From assembly GCA_028694645.1 (NCBI GenBank), contig JAQVKM010000003.1, forward strand, positions 65,297 through 129,296: a stretch of 64,000 nt of DNA, given 5' to 3'. The translations under genes were made by a program, and so were the position numbers. The stretch comes from Bacilli bacterium (lineage in GTDB: Bacteria; Bacillota_I; Bacilli_A; RF39; UBA660). The first letter of the stretch is position 1; each line of letters begins with the position of its first letter. Shown here one piece after another: positions 28,506 to 36,481 of the stretch. Below the pieces are notes generated by a model that was not told where the DNA came from, did not search any database, and was given only the letters and a program-made list of their open reading frames with translations.

Positions 28506-29120
28506 TTAAAATGGGTGGAAAACATTTGAAGCATCATAATACCCATAATTACCATTGACATCTGTTCCAAATTTTATTCCATTCATTGCTGTTTTTATAT
28601 TTGTAATATTTTGAGTATTTGAATTGATTTGTGATTGTAAAGATGTAATAGAATTTTGAAGTATTATCATATCACTTGGAGATGGTGTTGTTGATGGTAT
28701 TTCTAAATCTATTTCTTGACTACAATTTTCTGTTGTTACATTAACTTTACTATCGGTTGTTGTTTTTAAAGCACAATAAATACCGTTTATTAATCTAATT
28801 GCAACAGAACCATTTGTTTTTAAAATAACTTCTGATCCTGTTTGTGGCAATTCTCCTTTATATGTTAATTTAATTGTTCCACTATACATGCCTTTATTTG
28901 TTTCATCTGGAGTAAATATTAAATCATTTTCTATACCCGATTCTAAATTTTGAATATAATATAAGTTTGCTGCTTCTATTAGTCCATATGCACTATCAGC
29001 TAATGCACCATTTTTAGCATTTTTTACTACTTTTAATATCATTGGTACTGTGATAAGTGCTATTAAAGCTAATATTACTATTACTGCTAATAGCTCTATT
29101 AATGTAAAACCTTTTTTCAT
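28506..29120 (-). CDS. Type IV prepilin-like protein D, short form lacking the C-terminal domain
   Basis: 204 residues from the ATG at 29120; AGGAGG is 6 bases upstream of it and the overlapping earlier ATG is too close. Leader MKKGFTLIELLAVIVIL. It shares the architecture of B (AYGLIEAANLYY, then a helix SLQSQINSNTQNITNIK) and ends at GIKFGTDVNGNYGYYDASNVFHPF. That is exactly where B and B' diverge into their C-terminal domains. It is therefore either a natural short pilin or a copy that lost its tail. Confidence 0.85.
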   Translation of the reverse strand: MKKGFTLIELLAVIVILALIALITVPMILKVVKNAKNGALADSAYGLIEAANLYYIQNLESGIENDLIFTPDETNKGMYSGTIKLTYKGELPQTGSEVILKTNGSVAIRLINGIYCALKTTTDSKVNVTTENCSQEIDLEIPSTTPSPSDMIILQNSITSLQSQINSNTQNITNIKTAMNGIKFGTDVNGNYGYYDASNVFHPF

Positions 29121-29138
29121 AAACATCCTCCTATTAAT

Positions 29139-30092
29139 TTAATTAAAAGTCATTGTCCCTCTCATATATGATCCACCAGCTACTGCATCCATAATTATAA
29201 AATCATATACTGTTGCATCGACAGTTAAATTTAACGCATATTCTTGATTGCTGGTATTATTGTTATATTGCCTATATAAAATGGTAGAACTTCCATCACT
29301 TTTTATTCCTGTAATAGTAACAGGCCATTGTCCTGGAAAATAGTCACTATACATTGGTCTTGCATAGCCAGAAATAACAACTGAGTTATATCCTCTACAA
29401 TCTATTTTAAAATATGCTGGATATGGATTTACAGCCGTACCAACAACAAAACTAGTTGTATATCCTTCTCTTCCTTTATCAAATTTAGTTAAAGTAGTTT
29501 CTCCTTCTTTATAATAGCCATAATTTCCTTCCGCATCTGTTCCAAATTTTATTCCATTTAAATCATTTGTTATATTTGTTATATCTTCTGTATTTGTTAT
29601 TACTTGTGCATTCATTGTATCTATTTGATTTTGTAATATTTCTATATCTTCACTTGTTACATTTGTGTCTACTGTTGTTTCTCCATCTATTGATGTTGTA
29701 CAGTCTTTTTGTAATAATGTTATTTTTGTTTCATTTATTGATTTTATTGCACAATAATCTCCACTTATTATTCTTATACTTATTTTTCCTTGTTCATTTA
29801 TTGTTATTTGTGATCCACTATCTGGTATGAATCCTTTATATGGTAACTTATTTTCTTCTGCATACATTCCTTTTTTTGTTTCATCTGTTACAAAGGTTGT
29901 TGTATTTATTTCACTTATATGTTGTGTATAATATAAATTTGCTGCTTCTATTAGTCCATATGCACTATCTTCTAGTGCTCCTATTTTTGCTTTATCTATA
30001 ACACGTGTTATCATTGGCATTGTTATTACTGCAATTATTGCTAGTATTACTATTACGGCTAATAATTCTATTAATGTAAATCCTTTTTTCAT
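29139..30092 (-). CDS. Type IV prepilin-like protein B' (paralog of B)
   Basis: 317 residues with leader MKKGFTLIELLAVIVIL. The first ~200 residues are the same as pilin B. After GNYGYYKEGETT it has a different beta-rich domain: FKIDCRGYNSVVISGYARPMY, VTITGIKSDGSSTILYR, IIMDAVAGGSYMRGTMTFN. The near-perfect 5' identity with unrelated 3' ends suggests recent duplication or recombination at a fixed junction. Lies 15 bases after A' and 18 before D. Confidence 0.88.
   Translation of the reverse strand: MKKGFTLIELLAVIVILAIIAVITMPMITRVIDKAKIGALEDSAYGLIEAANLYYTQHISEINTTTFVTDETKKGMYAEENKLPYKGFIPDSGSQITINEQGKISIRIISGDYCAIKSINETKITLLQKDCTTSIDGETTVDTNVTSEDIEILQNQIDTMNAQVITNTEDITNITNDLNGIKFGTDAEGNYGYYKEGETTLTKFDKGREGYTTSFVVGTAVNPYPAYFKIDCRGYNSVVISGYARPMYSDYFPGQWPVTITGIKSDGSSTILYRQYNNNTSNQEYALNLTVDATVYDFIIMDAVAGGSYMRGTMTFN
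29494..30043 (-). repeat. 550-bp block identical to 26402-26951
   Basis: Partner of the repeat in pilin B, same orientation, 3092 bases away. Homologous recombination between the two would delete genes C and D. Confidence 0.88.
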
Positions 30093-30107
30093 ATATCCAA
30101 CTCCTTT

Positions 30108-31013
30108 TTAATAAATTAAATATGTTGTTATTTGATTAGCTCCTCCACCATATGTTGTTTGATCATAGCTATCAGAAATTGCTGTTCCAGTAATTGTCAA
30201 AATTCCCGTTGTATTATTATAATTTTTAACTACATTTGCTGTTGTAGTCTCACCACCACCTAATTGATTTCCTGAATTAAATCTGGCATAACTTTTTGTT
30301 ATTGTTACAAAAAAACTATCTGAACTCAATGTTAAATATGTGTCAGCAGCCAATCCATATGTTGCATAATTCGTTTTTAAATCAAAAGTTGTTTCAGTTC
30401 CAAGGGTAGCAATTTGTTTTCCAATTGTTGTATTATTTAATATATCTACTATAGTTCCTAAATCATCAGTTTCATTCACACTTACACCTTTTGATACTAA
30501 TGCATCAACTAATTCTTGTTTCTCTGCATTCATTTGATCAAGTTGTTCTTGTAAATTATCTACCAATTCTTGACTTACTAAGTTAACACTTAAATATGTA
30601 TTTGTTGCCTCATCATATGAACATGTTCCTGTTCCTGTTGTTACTTTTGTATTATTTATATTTTTAATGGCATAGTATTTTTCATTTTGAATACATATTG
30701 CTGTTTTTCCATCTTTATATATTCTTACACTTCCAGTTCCTTTAAAATCTCCTTTATATGTTAGTTTGATATTATCACTAGTTTCTCCATCATGTGTTTC
30801 ATCAAATAAGAAAACTTTATTTTCTCCTATATCATTTAAATTTTTAGCATAATATAATGTTGCACTTTCTAACAGTCCATTTGCTGTAGCTCCAAGTGCA
30901 CCCTTTTTTACTTTTTCTACTATTCCTAATATCATTGGTACTGATATTAACGCTATTAAAGCTAGTATTACTATAACAGCTAGTAATTCTATTAATGTAA
31001 ACCCTTTTTTCAT
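30108..31013 (-). CDS. Type IV prepilin-like protein A' (first of cluster)
   Basis: 301 residues, leader MKKGFTLIELLAVIVIL, AAGGAG upstream. The N-terminal half matches pilin A. It then has its own coiled coil (QEQLDQMNAEKQELVDAL), a TDDLGTIVDILNNT segment and a distinct beta-rich tail (TYLTLSSDSFFVTITKSYARF, ANQITTYLIY). Being promoter-proximal it is likely the most expressed of the six. The genes are spaced 15-155 bases apart with no clear terminator until 24903-24930. Confidence 0.88.
   Translation of the reverse strand: MKKGFTLIELLAVIVILALIALISVPMILGIVEKVKKGALGATANGLLESATLYYAKNLNDIGENKVFLFDETHDGETSDNIKLTYKGDFKGTGSVRIYKDGKTAICIQNEKYYAIKNINNTKVTTGTGTCSYDEATNTYLSVNLVSQELVDNLQEQLDQMNAEKQELVDALVSKGVSVNETDDLGTIVDILNNTTIGKQIATLGTETTFDLKTNYATYGLAADTYLTLSSDSFFVTITKSYARFNSGNQLGGGETTTANVVKNYNNTTGILTITGTAISDSYDQTTYGGGANQITTYLIY
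30532..31004 (-). repeat. 5' block of pilin A', near-identical to 25460-25932
   Basis: Partner of the A block about 5.07 kb away, same orientation. Confidence 0.85.
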
Positions 31014-31059
31014 ATATACACTCCTTTTATTCTACAATTATTTTAACACAATATTAAAC

Positions 31060-31083
31060 AAAAAAAAAGCATATCAAATGCTT
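31060..31083 (-). terminator. Terminator of the deacetylase-like gene, just upstream of the pilin cluster
   Basis: Leftward AAGCAT TTGAT ATGCTT hairpin followed by a run of T, overlapping the stop at 31082. Confidence 0.75.
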
Positions 31084-31924
31084 ATTCTTTTAAAAGAGTA
31101 TTTAGATTTTCTATTTTAAGACCTTTAGATTTTATATAATCAATTACCAAATTCAAATCATCTTCTAAAGACTTATTTATTTCAAAAGAAATAATATCTC
31201 CTGATTTTACTGATTTTATGTTTTGAATATAATTATTTTTTAAAATCATATTTGGCCTTATTGTATAATTATTATATAAGGAACATAATTTAAGAGCAGC
31301 ATTATTATCAATTTCATTATAGCAATATCCTGTATTTTGCTTACCAATTTTTTTTATTATTGTATCGGCGTAGACATATGAACTATCTAAATAATCTCTA
31401 TTATAACTTAAATTACCAATAATGTGTTTATTATTAATTAATGATATCATCAAATCATTATTTTCTTCTACCCATTTTCCATCAACAAAAAAATTGACTT
31501 TAATGTTTTTTTTATCTACAATTTTAATTATTTCATCAATATCATCACTAGCATTGACTAAAAAAATTAAACTTACCATCATTTTAGAACTATTTCCTCC
31601 TATTACATATTGATTAAAATTATTCGTAATTGAAAGTTCGGGAGTAACATCTTCATATATTATAAGCTTATCATTATATTTACCATATCTTTTCATTTTA
31701 CTATATGATTGTTCTATATTAATTTGTTTTCCTTTTATACCAGGTATAATAGTATTATCTTTAATAATAGAATTTATAGGATCAGTTTTATATTTATCAT
31801 TTTCTTTTTTTATTTGAATCATAATATCATCATATTCTTTAACTACATCAACTATTTTTTCTGTGTAAAAAAAACTTAAACTTAGTATAGTTAAAAATCC
31901 TAGTAATGAAAAAAACTTTTTCAT
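31082..31924 (-). CDS. Polysaccharide deacetylase-like (NodB fold) protein, catalytic residues missing
   Basis: 280 residues. One N-terminal membrane segment (FFSLLGFLTILSLSFFY), then an extracellular NodB-like domain: VSLIFLVNASDDIDEIIKIV, VNFFVDGKWVEENNDLMISL, HIIGNLSYN. In active enzymes these positions read TFDDG and NHTYNH-like; here the metal Asp and the second His are replaced (LVNA, GNLSYN). So it probably binds or signals rather than deacetylates, as seen in some spore/wall paralogs. The fold is inferred from motif order. Confidence 0.65.
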   Translation of the reverse strand: MKKFFSLLGFLTILSLSFFYTEKIVDVVKEYDDIMIQIKKENDKYKTDPINSIIKDNTIIPGIKGKQINIEQSYSKMKRYGKYNDKLIIYEDVTPELSITNNFNQYVIGGNSSKMMVSLIFLVNASDDIDEIIKIVDKKNIKVNFFVDGKWVEENNDLMISLINNKHIIGNLSYNRDYLDSSYVYADTIIKKIGKQNTGYCYNEIDNNAALKLCSLYNNYTIRPNMILKNNYIQNIKSVKSGDIISFEINKSLEDDLNLVIDYIKSKGLKIENLNTLLKE

Positions 31925-31965
31925 TTAATCACCCTAGTTAATTATATGTATATATTGATTTGTTT

Positions 31966-33072
31966 TTACTTTAAATCATAATTTAAATGTAATAACTCTG
32001 GTAATACAAAAAGACCATCTTTCCTTATTAGTTTATCATCAAAATAAATTTCTCCACCACCATATTCTTTTCTTTGTATTAAAACCAAATCCCAATGAAC
32101 AGTTGATTCGTTTCCATTGTAAGCTTCTTTATAAGCAGATCCTGGTGTAAAATGAATGCTACCTATTATTTTTTCATCAAATAATATATCTTTTACAGGA
32201 TATAATATTAAAGGATTTAACCCTAATGAAAATTCCCCAATATATCTTGCTCCTTCATCTGTATCAAAAATTTGATTTAATTTTTGTGTTTCATCATCAC
32301 TTTTAGCTTCTATTATTTTACCATCTTTAAATTTTAATGAAACATTTTTATATGTATTTCCTTGATAAGGACTTTCTGTATTATATGTTATTATTCCATT
32401 AACACTTTCTTTTATTGGACAAGTAAATATTTCACCATCTGGTATATTAGATTTTCCACAACAAGGTATAACATTCATATTTTTAATACTAAAACTTATA
32501 TTTGTATTAGGTCCAATTATTTTAACAATATCTGTTTTTTCCATTAATTGTTTTAATGGTTTTATTTTTTCATACATACTTTCATAATCAAAATTCATTA
32601 TTTTTAATGCATAATCATAATATTCATCACTATTTTTTTTAGCTTTATAAGCATCTAGGGTTGATGGATAATTTAATAATACCCATTTTCTTTGATTTAT
32701 TTTTATATCATCACTTTTTTCACAAGCTAAGCTAATTTTATTTAATATATTTATATCAACATTATTTTTTTCATAATCATTAGTTGTATATCTTATATTA
32801 ATAAAGGAATCATAATTATTCACTTCTTCCAATGCTTGTTTTTTTATTTCATTAATTTTTTCATTAGTGGTTAATTTAAGTAATAATGATTTGATTTCAT
32901 CATCATATATTTTAACAAAAGGAATTCCTTTTTTATTCACTATTTCTTTTATTAAATATTTTACTATAGGTTTACATTTAATATTTTGCATCGATATTAA
33001 AACTCTTTCATTTGGTAAAACATTTAAACTATAATTAACTATTTTTTTACTTATCTCTTCCAAATAATTCAT
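31966..33072 (-). CDS. M29 family aminopeptidase (AmpS/PepS type)
   Basis: 368 residues from the ATG at 33072, preceded by AGGTGA; an earlier GTG lies inside that site. It has NIPDGEIFTCP and ARYIGEFSLGLN (metal Glu residues), IGSIHFTPGSAYKEAYNGN and STVHWDLVLIQ (His, Asp), the dimetal site of thermophilic-type M29 peptidases, plus YGGGEIYFDD near the end. Cytoplasmic peptide turnover is the usual role. Confidence 0.9.
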   Translation of the reverse strand: MNYLEEISKKIVNYSLNVLPNERVLISMQNIKCKPIVKYLIKEIVNKKGIPFVKIYDDEIKSLLLKLTTNEKINEIKKQALEEVNNYDSFINIRYTTNDYEKNNVDINILNKISLACEKSDDIKINQRKWVLLNYPSTLDAYKAKKNSDEYYDYALKIMNFDYESMYEKIKPLKQLMEKTDIVKIIGPNTNISFSIKNMNVIPCCGKSNIPDGEIFTCPIKESVNGIITYNTESPYQGNTYKNVSLKFKDGKIIEAKSDDETQKLNQIFDTDEGARYIGEFSLGLNPLILYPVKDILFDEKIIGSIHFTPGSAYKEAYNGNESTVHWDLVLIQRKEYGGGEIYFDDKLIRKDGLFVLPELLHLNYDLK

Positions 33073-33125
33073 TTTTTTCACCTATTTTCTTTATTTTCAT
33101 AATATATTATGAAAGGAGATATGTC

Positions 33126-33380
33126 ATGTATTCAAATTCTAATATGCCTATTTATAGTAACTCATATAATCCAAATATGATGTCGAACTATAATACAAAT
33201 AATGATGACAGATTTATTGCCGGAGGTTTTTTAGGTCCATTTATTTTAGGAGGAATTACAGGAGGATTACTAGCTCCAGCATTTAGACCTTATGGTTATT
33301 ATGGTAGACCTTATTATCCTCCATATTATCCAACACCTTATCCTTATCCTGTTCCATATCCATATTATATTCCAAGATAA
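33126..33380 (+). CDS. Small Gly-hydrophobic, Pro/Tyr-rich protein
   Basis: 84 residues with AAAGGAGATATGTC upstream. Asn/Ser-rich N-terminus, a single Gly-rich hydrophobic stretch (GGFLGPFILGGITGGLLAP), then a tail of Tyr-Pro repeats (YYPPYYPTPYPYPVPYPYY). Such tails occur in spore coat and surface-associated small proteins, but no function can be assigned. Own terminator, single gene, opposite strand to its neighbours. Confidence 0.7.
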   Translation: MYSNSNMPIYSNSYNPNMMSNYNTNNDDRFIAGGFLGPFILGGITGGLLAPAFRPYGYYGRPYYPPYYPTPYPYPVPYPYYIPR

Positions 33381-33396
33381 TATTTATATACAAAAA

Positions 33397-33419
33397 AAAA
33401 CAGTTTTAACTGTTTTTTT
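33397..33419. terminator. Bidirectional terminator
   Basis: AAAACAGTT / AACTGTTTT with a two-base loop and A/T runs on both sides, between convergent genes. Confidence 0.8.
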
Positions 33420-33735
33420 ATAAATATATATCACTTTTTATTTTAATGTTTATTATTGTATTATTAAATAACAATTTTGCTATTATTTTAAAAATAGCAT
33501 TATTTTGATGTTTTGGTTTTATTTCAAACTCTATTATTTGATTTTGAGATAATTCAAAATTAATTTTTTTGCTTTTAGAGGCCCCACTTTTTATTTCAAT
33601 ATAATAATTACCAGGTTTTAAATTAATGTTTTTTATTTCATTATTAGATATTGTAATTATTTTGATATTATTAATATATACATCATAATCTAAATAATAA
33701 TCAGTTTTACAATTTAATCTATTGATCTTGATCAT
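33418..33735 (-). CDS. Small beta-rich protein of unknown function overlapping rnc
   Basis: 105 residues from the ATG at 33735 (MIKINRLNCKTDYYLDYDVYI), with AAGGAAAC upstream inside the end of rnc; 17-base overlap. The content resembles a PEGA-like or carboxypeptidase-regulatory-like beta sandwich (INNIKIITISNNEIKNINLK, PGNYYIEIKSGASKSKKINF). No signal peptide. Probably co-transcribed with rnc. Family assignment is weak. Confidence 0.55.
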   Translation of the reverse strand: MIKINRLNCKTDYYLDYDVYINNIKIITISNNEIKNINLKPGNYYIEIKSGASKSKKINFELSQNQIIEFEIKPKHQNNAIFKIIAKLLFNNTIINIKIKSDIYL

Positions 33736-34402
33736 TGAAGTTTCCTTGTACACTTTTATCTAAAGCATTTTTTGCTGCTTCTTGTTCTGCTGCTTTTTTA
33801 CTATGCGCCTCACCCGTTCCATAAATAACATCATCTATTTTTACAATTGCTTTAAATGTTTTATTATGTGCTGGTCCTTCTTCACTTATAATATCATATT
33901 CTAAACTTCTTTTATCTGTTTGAACTAATTCTTGTAATTTAGATTTATAATCTCCAAAAAAATCTAATTTATTTTCTTTTATATATGGAATAACTGATAA
34001 ATAAATGAATTCTTTGGCTTTATTTATTCCTTGATCTAAAAATAAAGCTCCAATAAATGCTTCAAAAATATCTGCTACTATAGCTTTTCTAAATTTTCCA
34101 CCAGATTCTGCTTCTCCATTACCTAGTTTAAGATATTCATTTAATTTAAAATTAATTGAATATTCATATAAAGCATTTTCACAAACATAATGAGCTCTTA
34201 TTTTAGTCATTACACCTTCATCATAATCAGTATTTAAATAAAGATATTCACTTACAATTAACTCTAATATAGCATCACCTAAAAATTCTAATCTTTCATA
34301 GCTTATAGTATTATTTTCATTTACATATGAAGTATGAGTAAAAGCTTGCTCATAAATATCAATGTTATTTGTTTGAATATTTAATTTTTCTAGTATTTCC
34401 AT
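33719..34402 (-). CDS. rnc: Ribonuclease III
   Basis: 227 residues from the ATG at 34402 (MEILEKLNIQ). Signature ERLEFLGDAILELIVSEYL with catalytic Glu/Asp, DIFEAFIGALFLDQG with the second acidic pair, and a C-terminal double-stranded RNA-binding domain (SKLQELVQTD...GTGEAHSKKAAEQEAAKNAL). Processes rRNA and structured RNAs. Promoter TTGGAA-17-TATAAT just upstream, divergent from the NrtR-like gene. Confidence 0.96.
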   Translation of the reverse strand: MEILEKLNIQTNNIDIYEQAFTHTSYVNENNTISYERLEFLGDAILELIVSEYLYLNTDYDEGVMTKIRAHYVCENALYEYSINFKLNEYLKLGNGEAESGGKFRKAIVADIFEAFIGALFLDQGINKAKEFIYLSVIPYIKENKLDFFGDYKSKLQELVQTDKRSLEYDIISEEGPAHNKTFKAIVKIDDVIYGTGEAHSKKAAEQEAAKNALDKSVQGNFNDQDQ

Positions 34403-34417
34403 ATAATCACCATATAC

Positions 34418-34446
34418 ATTATACAATAAATAATAGGAAATTCCAA
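34418..34446 (-). promoter_or_regulatory. Promoter of rnc
   Basis: Leftward TTGGAA, 17-base spacer, TATAAT, 15 bases before the start codon region. Confidence 0.75.
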
Positions 34447-34451
34447 TTTAA

Positions 34452-34480
34452 TTGACAAAATTAAAGTTAAAATATATAAT
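34452..34480 (+). promoter_or_regulatory. Promoter of the NrtR-like gene
   Basis: Perfect TTGACA, 17-base spacer, perfect TATAAT, 22 bases before the ATG at 34503. Confidence 0.88.
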
Positions 34481-34502
34481 TTACATATGGAGAAGTGATT
34501 AT

Positions 34503-35168
34503 ATGGAAATTGATACACATTATATAAATCAAATCGAAATAATAATAAATATTTTTACTATTGCTAATGGTAAAATAAAAATATTATTATTTAGAAGGGA
34601 TGAAGATCCATTTAAAGGATATTGGATGTTACCTAGTAATTTATTAATGACTAGTGAAACAATTGAAGAATGCGCTAATGATACAATATATGAATTTTCA
34701 GGGTTAAAAGATATGCATCTTTTCCAATGTGATGTCATGAGTAAAATAGATCGTCTACCTAATGATAGAATCCTAGCTAATTCATTAATAGGTATATTAG
34801 ATGAAGAAACAATTACTTTAAAAAGAGAAAAAAGAAAAATTACAAGTGAATGGTTTGATATTGATACAATTCCTAAAACAGTTTATGATCATAATGATAT
34901 TATTGAAAATGCCATAAAAATGTTAAAAAACAAAATTAAAAATAATGAACTTTTAAACATTTTTTATCCTAGTGATTTTACTTTGCCAGAATTGCAATTA
35001 GTATATGAACAAGTTTTTAATAAAAAATTAGATCGTAGAAATTTTAGAAAAAAAATGATTAATCTAAAAATTGTTGAAGATACTGGCGATAAAAATATTG
35101 GCAAAAATGGTAGACCACCTAAATTATATCGTTTTACAAATAAGGAACAAAACTTTTTAGATATATGA
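34503..35168 (+). CDS. NrtR-like regulator: degenerate Nudix domain plus winged helix
   Basis: 221 residues from the ATG at 34503, preceded by GGAGAAGTGATT. The N-terminal half is Nudix-like (ILLFRRDEDPFKGYWMLPSN), but the Nudix box is not conserved: SNLLMTSETIEECANDTIYEFSGL lacks the GX5E and REXXEE residues, so hydrolysis is unlikely. The C-terminal ~80 residues (SDFTLPELQLVYEQVFNKKL, RRNFRKKM, GRPPKLYRF) are the winged helix of the NrtR family. Members sense NAD-pathway metabolites and repress transcription; the target here is unknown. Confidence 0.85.
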   Translation: MEIDTHYINQIEIIINIFTIANGKIKILLFRRDEDPFKGYWMLPSNLLMTSETIEECANDTIYEFSGLKDMHLFQCDVMSKIDRLPNDRILANSLIGILDEETITLKREKRKITSEWFDIDTIPKTVYDHNDIIENAIKMLKNKIKNNELLNIFYPSDFTLPELQLVYEQVFNKKLDRRNFRKKMINLKIVEDTGDKNIGKNGRPPKLYRFTNKEQNFLDI

Positions 35169-35186
35169 TATTTTTATAAATTAATA

Positions 35187-35215
35187 TTGACACAAGCTTT
35201 TATATAATGTAAAAT
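35187..35215 (+). promoter_or_regulatory. Promoter of tRNA-Ser
   Basis: Perfect TTGACA, 17-base spacer, TAAAAT, 19 bases before the tRNA. Confidence 0.8.
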
Positions 35216-35234
35216 TATATTCGAAGCTTAATTT

Positions 35235-35325
35235 GGAGCAGTACTCAAGAGGCTGAAGAGGCGCCCCTGCTAAGGGTGTAGGTCGGGTAACTGGCGCGAG
35301 GGTTCAAATCCCTCCTGCTCCGCCA
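35235..35325 (+). tRNA. tRNA-Ser (GCT)
   Basis: 91 nt with a long class II variable arm. Acceptor GGAGCAG pairs with CTGCTCC. Loop CTGCTAA gives anticodon GCT. CCA encoded. Confidence 0.96.
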
Positions 35326-35336
35326 TATGAAATTTA

Positions 35337-35360
35337 AAACCTTTATAGGTTTTTTTATTT
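35337..35360 (+). terminator. Terminator of tRNA-Ser
   Basis: AAACCT TTAT AGGTTT hairpin with a T run. Confidence 0.75.
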
Positions 35361-35403
35361 TAAAAATAATCATTATATGTTATTATTTATATAGGTGAAT
35401 ATT

Positions 35404-35613
35404 ATGAATGAAGATATAAAATCATTACAAAATAAAATTGATTTATTAGAATCTAGAGTTAATTTGCTAGAAGAAGATAATAAAAGAAGAAAAAAAGATA
35501 AAAAAATCAAATTAATTATTTTTATTATTACTTTTTTTATTATAAGTATTTTTATATATATTTTTACAAAAACTTATATTAATTCTATAAATTCTATTAT
35601 CAATCAAATATAA
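35404..35613 (+). CDS. Small coiled-coil membrane protein, unknown
   Basis: 69 residues from the ATG at 35404 (AGGTGAATATT upstream overlaps an alternative GTG). Residues 5-30 form a heptad helix (IKSLQNKIDLLESRVNLLEED), then a Lys/Arg-rich stop-transfer patch, one membrane segment (LIIFIITFFIISIFIYIF) and a short outer tail. No known function. Confidence 0.6.
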   Translation: MNEDIKSLQNKIDLLESRVNLLEEDNKRRKKDKKIKLIIFIITFFIISIFIYIFTKTYINSINSIINQI

Positions 35614-35643
35614 AAGCACTTTAATTATATAAAGTGCTTTTTA
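35611..35643. terminator. Bidirectional terminator
   Basis: AAAAGCACTTT / AAAGTGCTTTT with an 8-base loop between convergent genes. Confidence 0.8.
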
Positions 35644-36481
35644 ATGCTTCAATATTATCATTTAAAATTGTAATATAATCTTCATTATTAGATCTTTGTT
35701 CTTCTGTTAAATTAGATATTGTTTGTATTTCAATAATTCCTGCTTTTGTTTTTTTAACAACATCATTAACTGTTTGTGATAAATTATCTTGATCAATCGT
35801 ATAAATATATTTATTAACAGCATTGTTAAGTGCTATTACAGCTTCACTTTTAGTTTTATCAGTTAAAGTATCTTCATCTAAAGATATCACAGTAAATCCA
35901 TATTTTTCTAAAAATTTTAATACATCATTATCTGTTATGATTGTTGTATTATCAGCTATTTCACTTAATAATTTTAATTCTGCATCAATATTAGATACGC
36001 TTACTTTTAATTGTTCATAACGCGCTTCTATATCTGTTTTTAAATAATGATTTGTAATATATTCTAATAGTCCATTTTTAATATTTAAAGCCAACATTAA
36101 GAAATTAGATGGGTCTAACCATAATTCTTCAATTGAATTTGTATATTCCATTGTTTGCGTTGCATCTAATATCATTAAATCACTGTTATTATCAACCATT
36201 TTTGTTACATAATTTTTTTCATTACTTAATCCACTAAAAATATACATATCAGATTTGCTATAATCTTTTATTTGCTTATCGTTCAATTCATAAGTATTTA
36301 TATTAACACCATCTGGATATATGCTTTCAATAGTACTATGATCTTTATATAAATAATTAGTTATATATTCTATTGGATATGAAGTTGTATAAATTGTTAT
36401 ATCTTCTAAATTATCTCTTTTAAAACATCCAGTAAATAAAATTATTAAAATTAATGGTAAAAACAAACTACATTTTTTCAT
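35621..36481 (-). CDS. ZnuA/AdcA-like metal ABC transporter substrate-binding lipoprotein, metal His apparently lost
   Basis: 286 residues from the ATG at 36481. Signal peptide with lipobox LFTGC. The fold matches cluster-9 solute-binding proteins: TIYTTSYPIEYITNYLY, DMYIFSGLSNEKN, DATQTMEYTNS, LWLDPSNFLMLALNI, ITDNDVLKFLEKYGFTVISLDED. In functional zinc/manganese binders the segments carry His (for example D-P-H-x-W-L-D-P); here only WLDP remains and the protein has almost no His. So it may bind another ligand. No permease or ATPase genes adjoin. Its start overlaps the end of yidD. Confidence 0.75.
   Translation of the reverse strand: MKKCSLFLPLILIILFTGCFKRDNLEDITIYTTSYPIEYITNYLYKDHSTIESIYPDGVNINTYELNDKQIKDYSKSDMYIFSGLSNEKNYVTKMVDNNSDLMILDATQTMEYTNSIEELWLDPSNFLMLALNIKNGLLEYITNHYLKTDIEARYEQLKVSVSNIDAELKLLSEIADNTTIITDNDVLKFLEKYGFTVISLDEDTLTDKTKSEAVIALNNAVNKYIYTIDQDNLSQTVNDVVKKTKAGIIEIQTISNLTEEQRSNNEDYITILNDNIEALKSTLYN

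Larger units (their letters stand above)
34395..34510. repeat. 16-base inverted repeat over both divergent start sites
   Basis: GTGATTATATGGAAAT reads leftward at 34395-34410 and rightward at 34495-34510. Each copy contains the start codon and part of the translation site of rnc or the NrtR-like gene, and both proteins begin Met-Glu-Ile. Confidence 0.7.
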
